A DNA stretch of 7,350 bases, from positions 489-7,838 of the forward strand of contig JAPORL010000028.1 of NCBI GenBank assembly GCA_026712605.1, in the 5' to 3' direction. This stretch comes from Pseudobdellovibrionaceae bacterium (GTDB taxonomy: Bacteria > Bdellovibrionota > Bdellovibrionia > Bdellovibrionales > UBA1609). Position 1 is the stretch's first letter. The number at the start of each line of letters is the position of its first letter. Both the position numbers and the translations under genes were made by a program. Under the pieces are notes generated by a model. That model saw nothing but the letters and a program-made list of their open reading frames with translations. It did not search any database and had not been told where the DNA came from. Of this stretch, positions 1 to 6,038 are shown in pieces.

Positions 1-3000
1 GAGATCTTGTTGTGCCATTGAGGAGTTCATTATTATTAATTATATCAACTGTAACTTTTATAGGAGAATTTTTTAAATCTAAGCTTTCTTTAATATTAGT
101 TAAGTAAGCTTTTAAAATATTATCTGAGCATGTCTTTTTTTCTGCAAATACAGGTGTACACATTTTATCCATACGAAATTCTAATAGATTTTTATCTTCT
201 TCTGGCAGTTTTGTTAATAAGTGTTCTATATCAAAATTACGATACATAGGATAATAAATATCATAATTAATTTTTGAAATATTTTGAGTCTTTTGATATT
301 TTTCAAAAGAGCTCTGTATGTCTTGAATAAAATTGTTGGAAGAATTATCAGATAGGCTTATAAGTTTTAAACTGTTTTTTTGAGAAAAGTTTTTTAAAAT
401 ATCAGTTGAAAAATATTTTTCTTCTGAGTTTCTATAGGCCTCAAGACCAGGGTTAAGGGAGCTACTTATACTTGCATGACATTTTTCTACATCTTTTTTG
501 ATTAGGTTATCAATAACTGGTGAATTAAGAGCTGTTTTATTATTTTGAGATCTATCATAATTATAAATAGTTTGTTGAACCTTTTCTAATTGACCTTCTT
601 CATATATTTCATCTGTACATTCAGTAATTGGTAGGGAATTTTTTTGAGAAGAATATTCTTCTGTATCAGAATGAGCAGAAAAATTAAAATGTTTATATTT
701 TTTTCCTATATCAGATTTTTCTATAATTTCATCCATATTAAGATCTTTTACAGGCTGTAGTAGATTCCAGTTAACCCATTGTTGTATATTAAAGGCTCCT
801 ACATAAGGGGATGTTTCTAATTCATGATTCTTAAAGGGTTTCCAGACAGTTTTATTCATATCTAAAACACACTCTTCACTTTCTTGATCATCTTTATAGA
901 CAAAGTGATTAGGATCTGCGGGATGTATTTCTATTGCTATAAAATTACGAGAAGCAATATAATAAAATTGTTTTGTTGATAAATAAAGGGGCATATAGAA
1001 ATTAACAAAATTGGCTTTAGCTTTAACAACGGAATCTGTATGTGTAATGTATTGGGCGTCTTTTAAACTAATAGCTTGATCTATCGCTTTTTTGTTGCGA
1101 AACATATTTAATGTTTCCATAGATTGAGCTCGAGACCAATTGCCTGTATCACCAGCTTCTTGAGGATTTCTAAGAACTAATACTCTTACTAAATAATGTC
1201 CATCTCTTAAGAGTTCTCTAGCTCTAAAATCTAAACCAAAAGCTAAATTATCAGGTCTTCTTATAAAGGGCTGAAAGAGAAGGTAAAACCTATGGAATAG
1301 GTGAATGTTCAACAGCTTATCTAAACCATAAGAGGGAAATAAATTAATACTTCTAAATTGATTGATTACAAGTTCAGGTTTTGAAATTCCTTTTGTATCA
1401 AAGCGAATGTCTTTTTCTGGCAGATTTTGAGCGTCTTGAAAAGCCTGAAAGGCTCTTTGCCATGGACTTAAAGCTAATCTGATTTTTCCATATAAATTTA
1501 ATTCTTCAGATAGCACATGCATATCTACTTGAAAATATTTTTGACGGTTAAAAATCTTATGTTTAATTGGAATAGGAACAGAAATACAGCTTCGTCCATC
1601 TGTTTTAAATAACTTCTTATTTTGGTCTTTATCTAAATAGAATTTTTCTTCAATACTACCTTCTTTTGGTTTCTCTAAAAACACTCGGAAAGGAGTATTA
1701 TTTAGCTGTTGACTGGACAGGACATCTTTTAGACACAGTTTTCCTACAAAAACAGCTGTTCTTTCTACAACATTTTCTCTTTCAGAGCATTTAGAACCTC
1801 CACTTTCTATATGAGACAGTTTATACTCTCCGTAACCATCTAAATGGAGACGGTAAAAACTCACGCTTTTTATAGGACCTTTTTTATCTATAAAGGGTTT
1901 TTGTTTTGATTCAGAGTTATTGCTTTTTGTAGAACTAGTAAAATTATTAGATGAATTTAATAATAAATCGGAAATATTTTTTATATCCATGTTTTCTATA
2001 ATATTAAGCTTTTTATCTGTTGTTAAAACTTTTTCATAGTTTTTATCATAAACAGTATCTAAAATGAGATTTTGTTTTACATCTTGAAAATTTAAGTTAA
2101 TGGAATAAACTCCTTCAAATGTTTTAAAAGGTAATTTGTCTGAATAGGGTTTTATACGAATAACTAGTTTATATAAGGCGTTTTGATTGAAATAAGAAAA
2201 ATTCAAAATACATTTTAAAATTAATGATCTCATTGTTTGGTTAAATTCAATATTGTTTTTACTGCATATATTTTCATGAAGGCGATAGTTATCTTTAACT
2301 CCTTTTGGAGAGATGATGAGTTGGCTTTCTAAATTATAAGAGCCTCCTAAAAGGGGATCTTTTCTGAGACCGCTTTTATCTAAAGTTCTAATTTTTAAAG
2401 GGATATATAAGTTCATTTCTATTTGTCTTCGGTAACAGTCTTTAGAATTTTGATTTACACAGACCTTTTGGTATTTACTTAACAATCCTCTAATTTGATT
2501 TCCTTTTTCTTCAATAGAGACTGGGCTTTCATTTTGTGTTTTTGGACTAATTTCCCGCATTTGAGGAAAAATGTCTGGTACCCACAATAAAGGTTTTTCG
2601 TGCTCTTCTATTTTTGATAAATATTTTAAACCATTTGGCTCATAGTTTTGAGTTTCATTTAAAATGTTGGCATTTTTAGAATATTCGCAACGAGTGTCTA
2701 AAATATAAGGAAATCCAGATGTTTTATCTCTTTCAGATAGCCAGGGATTAACAGCCATAGGGATTGTTTCAGCTCCCGCATAAGATCCTTTTTCTTTCCT
2801 TATAGTTCTGTCTAAACGAATCCATAAAGGCTTAGCCGTGTATTTATAATTATACTCCTCCTGCCATTGGATACAGCCTTGTGAATTAGAGGTTGGTTTT
2901 GCTATTGATAATTTTTTATTTTGTTTGTCTTCTTCACTTTTGTAATATTCAACTGTAAATGGAATATTCTGAATAGGGTTATCTTGACGAATATAATCCC

Positions 3001-3244
3001 TCAAACATGCCTTTAAGTTCAAAGTGAAAGTTTTAATTAAGCCGTCTGTTCCATGGGTTATACTGACAGCTTCATAGTTAGGAGAGTTTTCTATTTGTCC
3101 AACTATAAAAGGAGCTTGAGAGACTCCACATTCTTTATAAGAATCAGCTACAGGCTTTTGTTTTTCCCACCAAGCGCAAGAGTTAAAGCATAATAAAAAA
3201 AATAGTAAATAAGAGCTAGACTTTATTTGTTTTTTATTTTTCAA
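1..3244 (-). CDS. Giant predicted lipoprotein of unknown function, 3' end outside window
   Basis: An open frame of 1081 codons runs from a TTG at 3244-3242 to the left window edge with no stop, so the C-terminus is missing. I do not recognise the family. The N-terminus looks like a lipoprotein signal: Lys-rich residues 2-8, a hydrophobic core at 12-20 (YLLFFLLCF), then FNSC with Cys23 as the likely lipidated residue. Phe at -3 is off-consensus, so lipidation is probable rather than certain. Ala at +2 would suit outer-membrane sorting. The mature part is hydrophilic and beta-rich with scattered cysteines (for example 39, 80, 124, 186, 262, 270, 504, 553, 1029, 1039), which suggests disulfides and life outside the cytoplasm. 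Residues 72-168 and 496-595 look like duplicated Ig-like units; a Ser/Asn-rich linker lies at about 424-450. Residues 630-695 are the most hydrophobic and regular stretch after the signal (RELLRDGHYLVRVLVL at 676-691). The TTG is chosen because AAGGAG lies 8 bases upstream and no in-frame ATG occurs before codon 163. It follows the barrel gene by 14 bases, so an operon and a joint envelope role are inferred. Confidence 0.85.
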   Translation of the reverse strand, partial: MKNKKQIKSSSYLLFFLLCFNSCAWWEKQKPVADSYKECGVSQAPFIVGQIENSPNYEAVSITHGTDGLIKTFTLNLKACLRDYIRQDNPIQNIPFTVEYYKSEEDKQNKKLSIAKPTSNSQGCIQWQEEYNYKYTAKPLWIRLDRTIRKEKGSYAGAETIPMAVNPWLSERDKTSGFPYILDTRCEYSKNANILNETQNYEPNGLKYLSKIEEHEKPLLWVPDIFPQMREISPKTQNESPVSIEEKGNQIRGLLSKYQKVCVNQNSKDCYRRQIEMNLYIPLKIRTLDKSGLRKDPLLGGSYNLESQLIISPKGVKDNYRLHENICSKNNIEFNQTMRSLILKCILNFSYFNQNALYKLVIRIKPYSDKLPFKTFEGVYSINLNFQDVKQNLILDTVYDKNYEKVLTTDKKLNIIENMDIKNISDLLLNSSNNFTSSTKSNNSESKQKPFIDKKGPIKSVSFYRLHLDGYGEYKLSHIESGGSKCSERENVVERTAVFVGKLCLKDVLSSQQLNNTPFRVFLEKPKEGSIEEKFYLDKDQNKKLFKTDGRSCISVPIPIKHKIFNRQKYFQVDMHVLSEELNLYGKIRLALSPWQRAFQAFQDAQNLPEKDIRFDTKGISKPELVINQFRSINLFPSYGLDKLLNIHLFHRFYLLFQPFIRRPDNLAFGLDFRARELLRDGHYLVRVLVLRNPQEAGDTGNWSRAQSMETLNMFRNKKAIDQAISLKDAQYITHTDSVVKAKANFVNFYMPLYLSTKQFYYIASRNFIAIEIHPADPNHFVYKDDQESEECVLDMNKTVWKPFKNHELETSPYVGAFNIQQWVNWNLLQPVKDLNMDEIIEKSDIGKKYKHFNFSAHSDTEEYSSQKNSLPITECTDEIYEEGQLEKVQQTIYNYDRSQNNKTALNSPVIDNLIKKDVEKCHASISSSLNPGLEAYRNSEEKYFSTDILKNFSQKNSLKLISLSDNSSNNFIQDIQSSFEKYQKTQNISKINYDIYYPMYRNFDIEHLLTKLPEEDKNLLEFRMDKMCTPVFAEKKTCSDNILKAYLTNIKESLDLKNSPIKVTVDIINNNELLNGTTRS
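1460..1759 (-). repeat. Internal duplicated unit 2 of the giant lipoprotein (residues 496-595)
   Basis: This is the counterpart of unit 1. Landmarks in order are GKLCLKD (Cys504), TPFRVFLEK (517-525), TDGRSCISV (Cys553) and IRLALSPW ending at Trp595. The distance from first Cys to Trp is 91 residues here and 88 in unit 1; from second Cys to Trp it is 42 and 44. It is preceded by a Ser/Asn-rich stretch (about 424-450) that reads like an interdomain linker. Further weak echoes follow each unit (see findings). Confidence 0.55.
2741..3031 (-). repeat. Internal duplicated unit 1 of the giant lipoprotein (residues 72-168)
   Basis: This is a protein-level repeat, found by reading the translation. 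Landmarks in order are LKACLRD (Cys80), IPFTVEYYK (94-102), the turn TSNSQGCIQW (Cys124) and IPMAVNPW ending at Trp168. The same landmarks recur in unit 2. Strand-turn-strand alternation with a Cys in an early strand and another after a Gly/Ser turn suggests an Ig-like or macroglobulin-like beta-sandwich, possibly closed by a Cys80-Cys124 disulfide; that fold assignment is an inference. Confidence 0.55.
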
Positions 3245-3252
3245 TTTACATT

Positions 3253-3258
3253 CTCCTT
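3253..3258 (-). promoter_or_regulatory. Shine-Dalgarno that fixes the TTG start of the giant lipoprotein gene
   Basis: On the minus strand AAGGAG directly follows the TAA of the upstream gene and ends 8 bases before TTG (3244-3242), a good spacing. An ATG at 3251-3249 lies only one base from GGAG and is immediately followed by TAA, so it cannot start the gene. A tool that only accepts ATG would miss the whole N-terminus, including the signal peptide. Confidence 0.8.
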
Positions 3259-4479
3259 TTAAATAGAAATATCATTTGTTTTTAAAGCCAGAGAAAAAGA
3301 ATAGGCTGATCCAATTGTTGATTTCTCTATATTGTTAATAGGCTTACTATAGACAAATTCTGTTTCTACAGTTAAGCTTGATCTGAAAAAATGACTTTCT
3401 AATTTTGCTAAAAATCCCTTCCTGTTATTATGTCCGTAGGTTTCACTATTATAATAGGCAACAGAAGTATCAGATTGATTGGCAAACACTTCTCCTGTGA
3501 GTTTTATCTCCATGGTTTCTTTGTAGTTATGATACAAAGAGCTATAAAGCCTAAATCCTTCATTATATGTATCAGGAGCTTTCAGATTATGTATAAATTC
3601 CATACCTGCTGATATAGCCCATAGATCAGAAAGAACTTTTTGAAAACTTAAATTATTATGTAAACCAAAAAAAGAATGTTTAAAAAAGGAGTCATGACCA
3701 AGTCCACTAATGGTATTCCCATAAATCCGACTTCTGTTAGCTATGTCAGGAGGAAGGTTATAATAATGAAAAACAGTCAGGGTTTCTTTTATATCAATAT
3801 TAAAGAAACGATCAGAATCTAAAAAAACAGAAGAGGTAAAGAATAAGGGCGCTTCTTGGAGCTGTAAAATCCTATCTACTTTTTCTGTAAAATTACTGGC
3901 AACAGCGGTTTGAAATAGAAACTTAAGATCAAAACCATAAAAAGAGCCTGCATGCCATTCTCCTATTATACTTGGAAAAGTCTTATTATTTGTTATTAAA
4001 AAGGGAGCTAATAAAAAATTTTGTTCAATAATTCCATGTAGAAAAAATAAGTTTGGGAAAGCCTGCCATTGAAAAAAAAATTCTGTTAAATTAAAACCAC
4101 TTGAATTATCTGAACTGTCATAAATAAATTGTGTGTATCCACTTCTTCCAATAATTTCTCCTTTTGTATGGATAAGTAAATTGTCCATTAAACGCCAATT
4201 CAGCTTTCCTAAAAAAGAAACTTTTACGAGAGTGTTGATTGAAGAATCACTAGCAAAGCGTTTTAATTCATATTCAGAGCTCCAAAAAGCTTCTGTATTT
4301 TTACCAGAACTGTCAGCTTTAAATATTTTTGTTTTAATAAAATTATTATTCCAGTTGTTTATTTGATAAAGCTTTTCTGTTGAATTGATTGTATTCTCTA
4401 TTTGCTCTTGGAAAATATTTGTTTTATCTTCAGAGTAAGACACAACAGAACATAATAAAAAAACCATTATTTTAATCAC
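3259..4479 (-). CDS. Predicted outer-membrane beta-barrel protein, unknown function
   Basis: A 406-residue exported protein. Residues 1-16 form a signal peptide: Lys3, hydrophobic core MVFLLCSVV (5-13), and a cleavage motif SYS before Glu17 that obeys the -3/-1 rule. After a polar, Asn-rich N-terminal segment (17-60), the rest alternates amphipathic beta-strands rich in Phe, Tyr and Trp with polar Ser/Asn/Asp turns, for example residues 84-97, 100-111, 130-140, 171-190, 226-240, 283-297, 307-333 and 354-378. This is the pattern of a porin-like barrel, perhaps 14-18 strands. The terminal residue is Ile and not the common Phe/Trp, although Tyr393-Phe395-Leu397-Leu399 still forms a final strand. 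No family is recognised. The GTG start is supported by AAAGG six bases upstream and by an in-frame TAA four codons upstream; the ATG at codon 5 lies too far from that ribosome site. It heads a two-gene unit with the giant lipoprotein and has its own putative promoter region upstream. A T9 tract encodes Phe134-136. Confidence 0.85.
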   Translation of the reverse strand: MIKIMVFLLCSVVSYSEDKTNIFQEQIENTINSTEKLYQINNWNNNFIKTKIFKADSSGKNTEAFWSSEYELKRFASDSSINTLVKVSFLGKLNWRLMDNLLIHTKGEIIGRSGYTQFIYDSSDNSSGFNLTEFFFQWQAFPNLFFLHGIIEQNFLLAPFLITNNKTFPSIIGEWHAGSFYGFDLKFLFQTAVASNFTEKVDRILQLQEAPLFFTSSVFLDSDRFFNIDIKETLTVFHYYNLPPDIANRSRIYGNTISGLGHDSFFKHSFFGLHNNLSFQKVLSDLWAISAGMEFIHNLKAPDTYNEGFRLYSSLYHNYKETMEIKLTGEVFANQSDTSVAYYNSETYGHNNRKGFLAKLESHFFRSSLTVETEFVYSKPINNIEKSTIGSAYSFSLALKTNDISI

Positions 4480-4485
4480 ATTTAG

Positions 4486-4490
4486 CCTTT
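4486..4490 (-). promoter_or_regulatory. Ribosome binding site supporting the GTG start of the barrel gene
   Basis: AAAGG on the minus strand lies 6 bases before GTG (4479-4477). The next in-frame ATG (4467-4465) would be 18 bases away. A TAA in frame at 4491-4489 rules out any longer protein. The GTG start also supplies Lys3, giving the signal peptide its positive n-region. Confidence 0.7.
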
Positions 4491-4517
4491 ATAAATTAAA
4501 CTTATTTGGACAATAAA

Positions 4518-4526
4518 TTTATAGCA
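4518..4526 (-). promoter_or_regulatory. Candidate extended -10 promoter for the barrel-lipoprotein pair
   Basis: The minus strand reads TGCTATAAA, that is TG-N-TATAAA, an extended -10 with one mismatch to TATAAT. Transcription would begin near 4511, leaving a leader of about 30 bases before the GTG. The -35 window (about 4541-4546) reads ATAATT, which is poor; this fits a promoter that relies on the extended -10 or on an activator bound just upstream. In such AT-rich DNA TATAAA can arise by chance, so confidence is moderate. Confidence 0.45.
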
Positions 4527-4530
4527 TAAA

Positions 4531-4633
4531 AAAACCTAAAAATTATTGATTGGATAAAACTTTAAACTAATCTTAACAGTTGAGATAAAACTTTAAAACA
4601 ATCTTAACATTTGGTCTATAGGCTTTAGGTTTT
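4531..4633. repeat. Spaced 10-bp inverted repeat flanking the direct repeats
   Basis: AAAACCTAAA at 4531-4540 is the exact reverse complement of TTTAGGTTTT at 4624-4633, with 83 bases between. The arms bracket both 26-bp direct repeats. With only two G:C pairs and a long loop a stable RNA hairpin is unlikely; a DNA-looping or second-regulator site is possible, and chance in AT-rich sequence is a real alternative. Confidence 0.3.
4553..4609. repeat. Two 26-bp tandem direct repeats, 31-bp period, likely operator pair
   Basis: Copies lie at 4553-4578 and 4584-4609. Both begin GATAAAACTTTAAA and end AATCTTAACA on the plus strand, with only two adjacent mismatches in 26 positions. The 31-bp period is close to three helical turns, so a protein would bind both on the same face. 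Read on the minus strand, each copy holds TGTTAA, five bases, then GTTTAA or TTTTAA, two hexamers 11 bp apart. That geometry is known for OmpR/PhoB-family regulators (PhoP- and WalR-type boxes). The near copy would end about 42 bases upstream of the predicted transcription start, right for an activator. The regulator is not encoded in this window. Confidence 0.65.
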
Positions 4634-4677
4634 CTATAAATAAAGTGGTCAAAACTTAATCAGAAAGTGAAAAATTT

Positions 4678-6030
4678 TCAAAATTTGAATTCATTGATAT
4701 GATTTTTAAAATTAAGCTTAATTTTTATGGTTTTCTTTTTAAAAAAAGATTCTAAGCTTTTGGGCAAATAGACTTGTTTAAATCCCAGTTTTTCGGCTTC
4801 TTGGACCCGCTCTAAAGCAAAACGACATGATCTGAGCTCTCCTGTTAAGCCTAATTCAGCAAAAAAACAGCTTTTACTGTCTATAGGATTTTTAAACCGG
4901 GAGGATAAAATGGCGATAGCAATTGCTAAGTCACTAGCTGGCTCTGTGATTTTTAAACCTCCCACTAAATTAACAGCTAAGTCTTTTTTTGCTAGATCAA
5001 CTTGAAGATACTTATCTAAAACGGCTCCCACTAAATGCACACGGTTAATATCTAGCCCTACACAAGCGCGTCTTGGCATGGGCAGATAAGAAGATGTTAC
5101 TAAAGCTTGAATTTCGCAAAGAAGAGGGCGACTGCCCTCTATTGTGGGAAAAATAACAGATCCTATTGGATCTTTTAATCTTTCTGATAAAAAAAACTCA
5201 GAAGGATTTGTAATTTCTTCTAAACCTTCTTCATTCATTTCAAAAAGAGCTATTTCGTTATTAGGTCCAAAACGATTTTTATTCGTTCTTAAAATGCGAC
5301 ACTGACTTTCACTATCTCCTTCAATAGATAACACAGTATCTACAAGATGCTCTAAAACCCTAGGACCTGCTAAACTACCGTCTTTTGTAACATGTCCCAC
5401 AACGATTACTGTTGTAGAAGAAGATTTTGCAAAATTCATTAAAAGTCCTGCACATTCTTTCACTTGTGAAACTGTTCCGGGAGCAGAAGATAAACTATTT
5501 AGATAAACTGTTTGTATAGAATCTAAGATTACTAAATCTGGCTTTATTTTCTCTGCTTGAATTAAAATTTCTTCTAAAGAATTTTCGTTATAAAATAAAA
5601 GATTTGGTCTGTTGATGTTTAAACGCTTAGCTCTTAAAGCGGATTGAGATGAACTTTCTTCTGCCGATATGTATAAGACTTTTTTTGCTTGAGATACATT
5701 TCCACAAATTTGTAAGAGTAATGTGCTTTTACCCACTCCGGGAGAGCCACCTAGCAAGATAAAAGCTCCAGAAACAAAGCCACCCCCTAAAACTTTATCA
5801 AATTCCTTTAAACCTGAAGGGTAGCGCTTATTATCTTGCTTTATAATTTGAGAGAAAGTTTGAGGTTGTTTATTTTTTTCTGAAATAAAGAAGTGAGGAC
5901 GCTTGCTAGGGGATAGAATAGGTTTCACTTCCTCTGCAATACTGTTCCAAGTACTGCATTGAGGACATTTTCCATGCCATTTACTTCCTTCCCAAGCGCA
6001 ATTTTGACAAATATAAATGTTTTTTTGCAT
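4678..6030 (-). CDS. radA: DNA repair and recombination protein RadA
   Basis: Full-length RadA (Sms), 450 residues against about 460 in E. coli. The family is a RecA-like, DnaB-type hexameric helicase that promotes branch migration of recombination intermediates in the cytoplasm. Domains in order: an N-terminal C4 zinc finger with Cys8, Cys11, Cys22 and Cys25; a RecA-like ATPase with Walker A GGSPGVGKST (94-103) and Walker B LVILD (166-170); the RadA signature KNRFG (251-255); and a C-terminal Lon-protease-like domain from about 280, with FAELGLTGELR (390-400) and VYLP (420-423). In the known family this last domain is a DNA-binding scaffold rather than a protease. No motif is missing and no frameshift is seen. 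The ATG follows the upstream stop by 8 bases, with an AAAAAAGA-type weak ribosome site overlapping that stop, so radA is probably translated from the same message as the amidohydrolase. The stop is TGA. Confidence 0.97.
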   Translation of the reverse strand: MQKNIYICQNCAWEGSKWHGKCPQCSTWNSIAEEVKPILSPSKRPHFFISEKNKQPQTFSQIIKQDNKRYPSGLKEFDKVLGGGFVSGAFILLGGSPGVGKSTLLLQICGNVSQAKKVLYISAEESSSQSALRAKRLNINRPNLLFYNENSLEEILIQAEKIKPDLVILDSIQTVYLNSLSSAPGTVSQVKECAGLLMNFAKSSSTTVIVVGHVTKDGSLAGPRVLEHLVDTVLSIEGDSESQCRILRTNKNRFGPNNEIALFEMNEEGLEEITNPSEFFLSERLKDPIGSVIFPTIEGSRPLLCEIQALVTSSYLPMPRRACVGLDINRVHLVGAVLDKYLQVDLAKKDLAVNLVGGLKITEPASDLAIAIAILSSRFKNPIDSKSCFFAELGLTGELRSCRFALERVQEAEKLGFKQVYLPKSLESFFKKKTIKIKLNFKNHINEFKF

Positions 6031-6038
6031 GTTCTTTT

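Larger units (their letters stand above)
4480..4677. other. Intergenic region between radA and the envelope gene pair
   Basis: This is the only non-coding gap longer than 15 bases in the window. It lies downstream of radA and upstream of the barrel gene, both minus strand. It contains a candidate promoter, two 26-bp direct repeats and a spaced 10-bp inverted repeat. I see no compact GC-rich hairpin followed by a T run after radA, so read-through from the radA unit is possible. A TTGACC on the minus strand (4652-4647) has no convincing -10 at 16-18 bases. I see no tRNA or small ORF worth calling here. Confidence 0.8.

Noticed and set aside
1..3244. Pseudogene or frameshifted gene on the left
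   Set aside because: The frame stays open for 1081 codons with intact signal peptide and coherent protein composition to the edge. It is truncated only by the window.
3430..3612. 60-codon plus-strand ORF
   Set aside because: It lies wholly antisense inside the barrel gene, has no ribosome site that I can see and no recognisable protein features. It is a shadow frame.
4133..4366. 77-codon plus-strand ORF
   Set aside because: It is antisense to the 5' part of the barrel gene, whose signal peptide and strand pattern are convincing in the other strand. Its hydrophobic tail is the reverse reading of AT-rich codons.
4528..4545. Inverted-repeat arm ending in a T-rich run read as a terminator on the minus strand
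   Set aside because: The partner arm is 83 bases away and the stem has only two G:C pairs. The T run is part of the arm itself.
4553..4609. CRISPR-like repeats
   Set aside because: There are only two copies, the gap between them is 5 bases (too short for a spacer) and no cas genes are present.
4647..4652. TTGACC as a -35 box on the minus strand
   Set aside because: No acceptable -10 lies 16-18 bases downstream; the nearest TATAGA elements are about 8 and 26 bases away.
4640..4677. Possible intrinsic terminator after radA
   Set aside because: The best local hairpin (AAGT/ACTT around TTTGACC) has a four-pair AT-rich stem and no T run after it, so I do not call a terminator.
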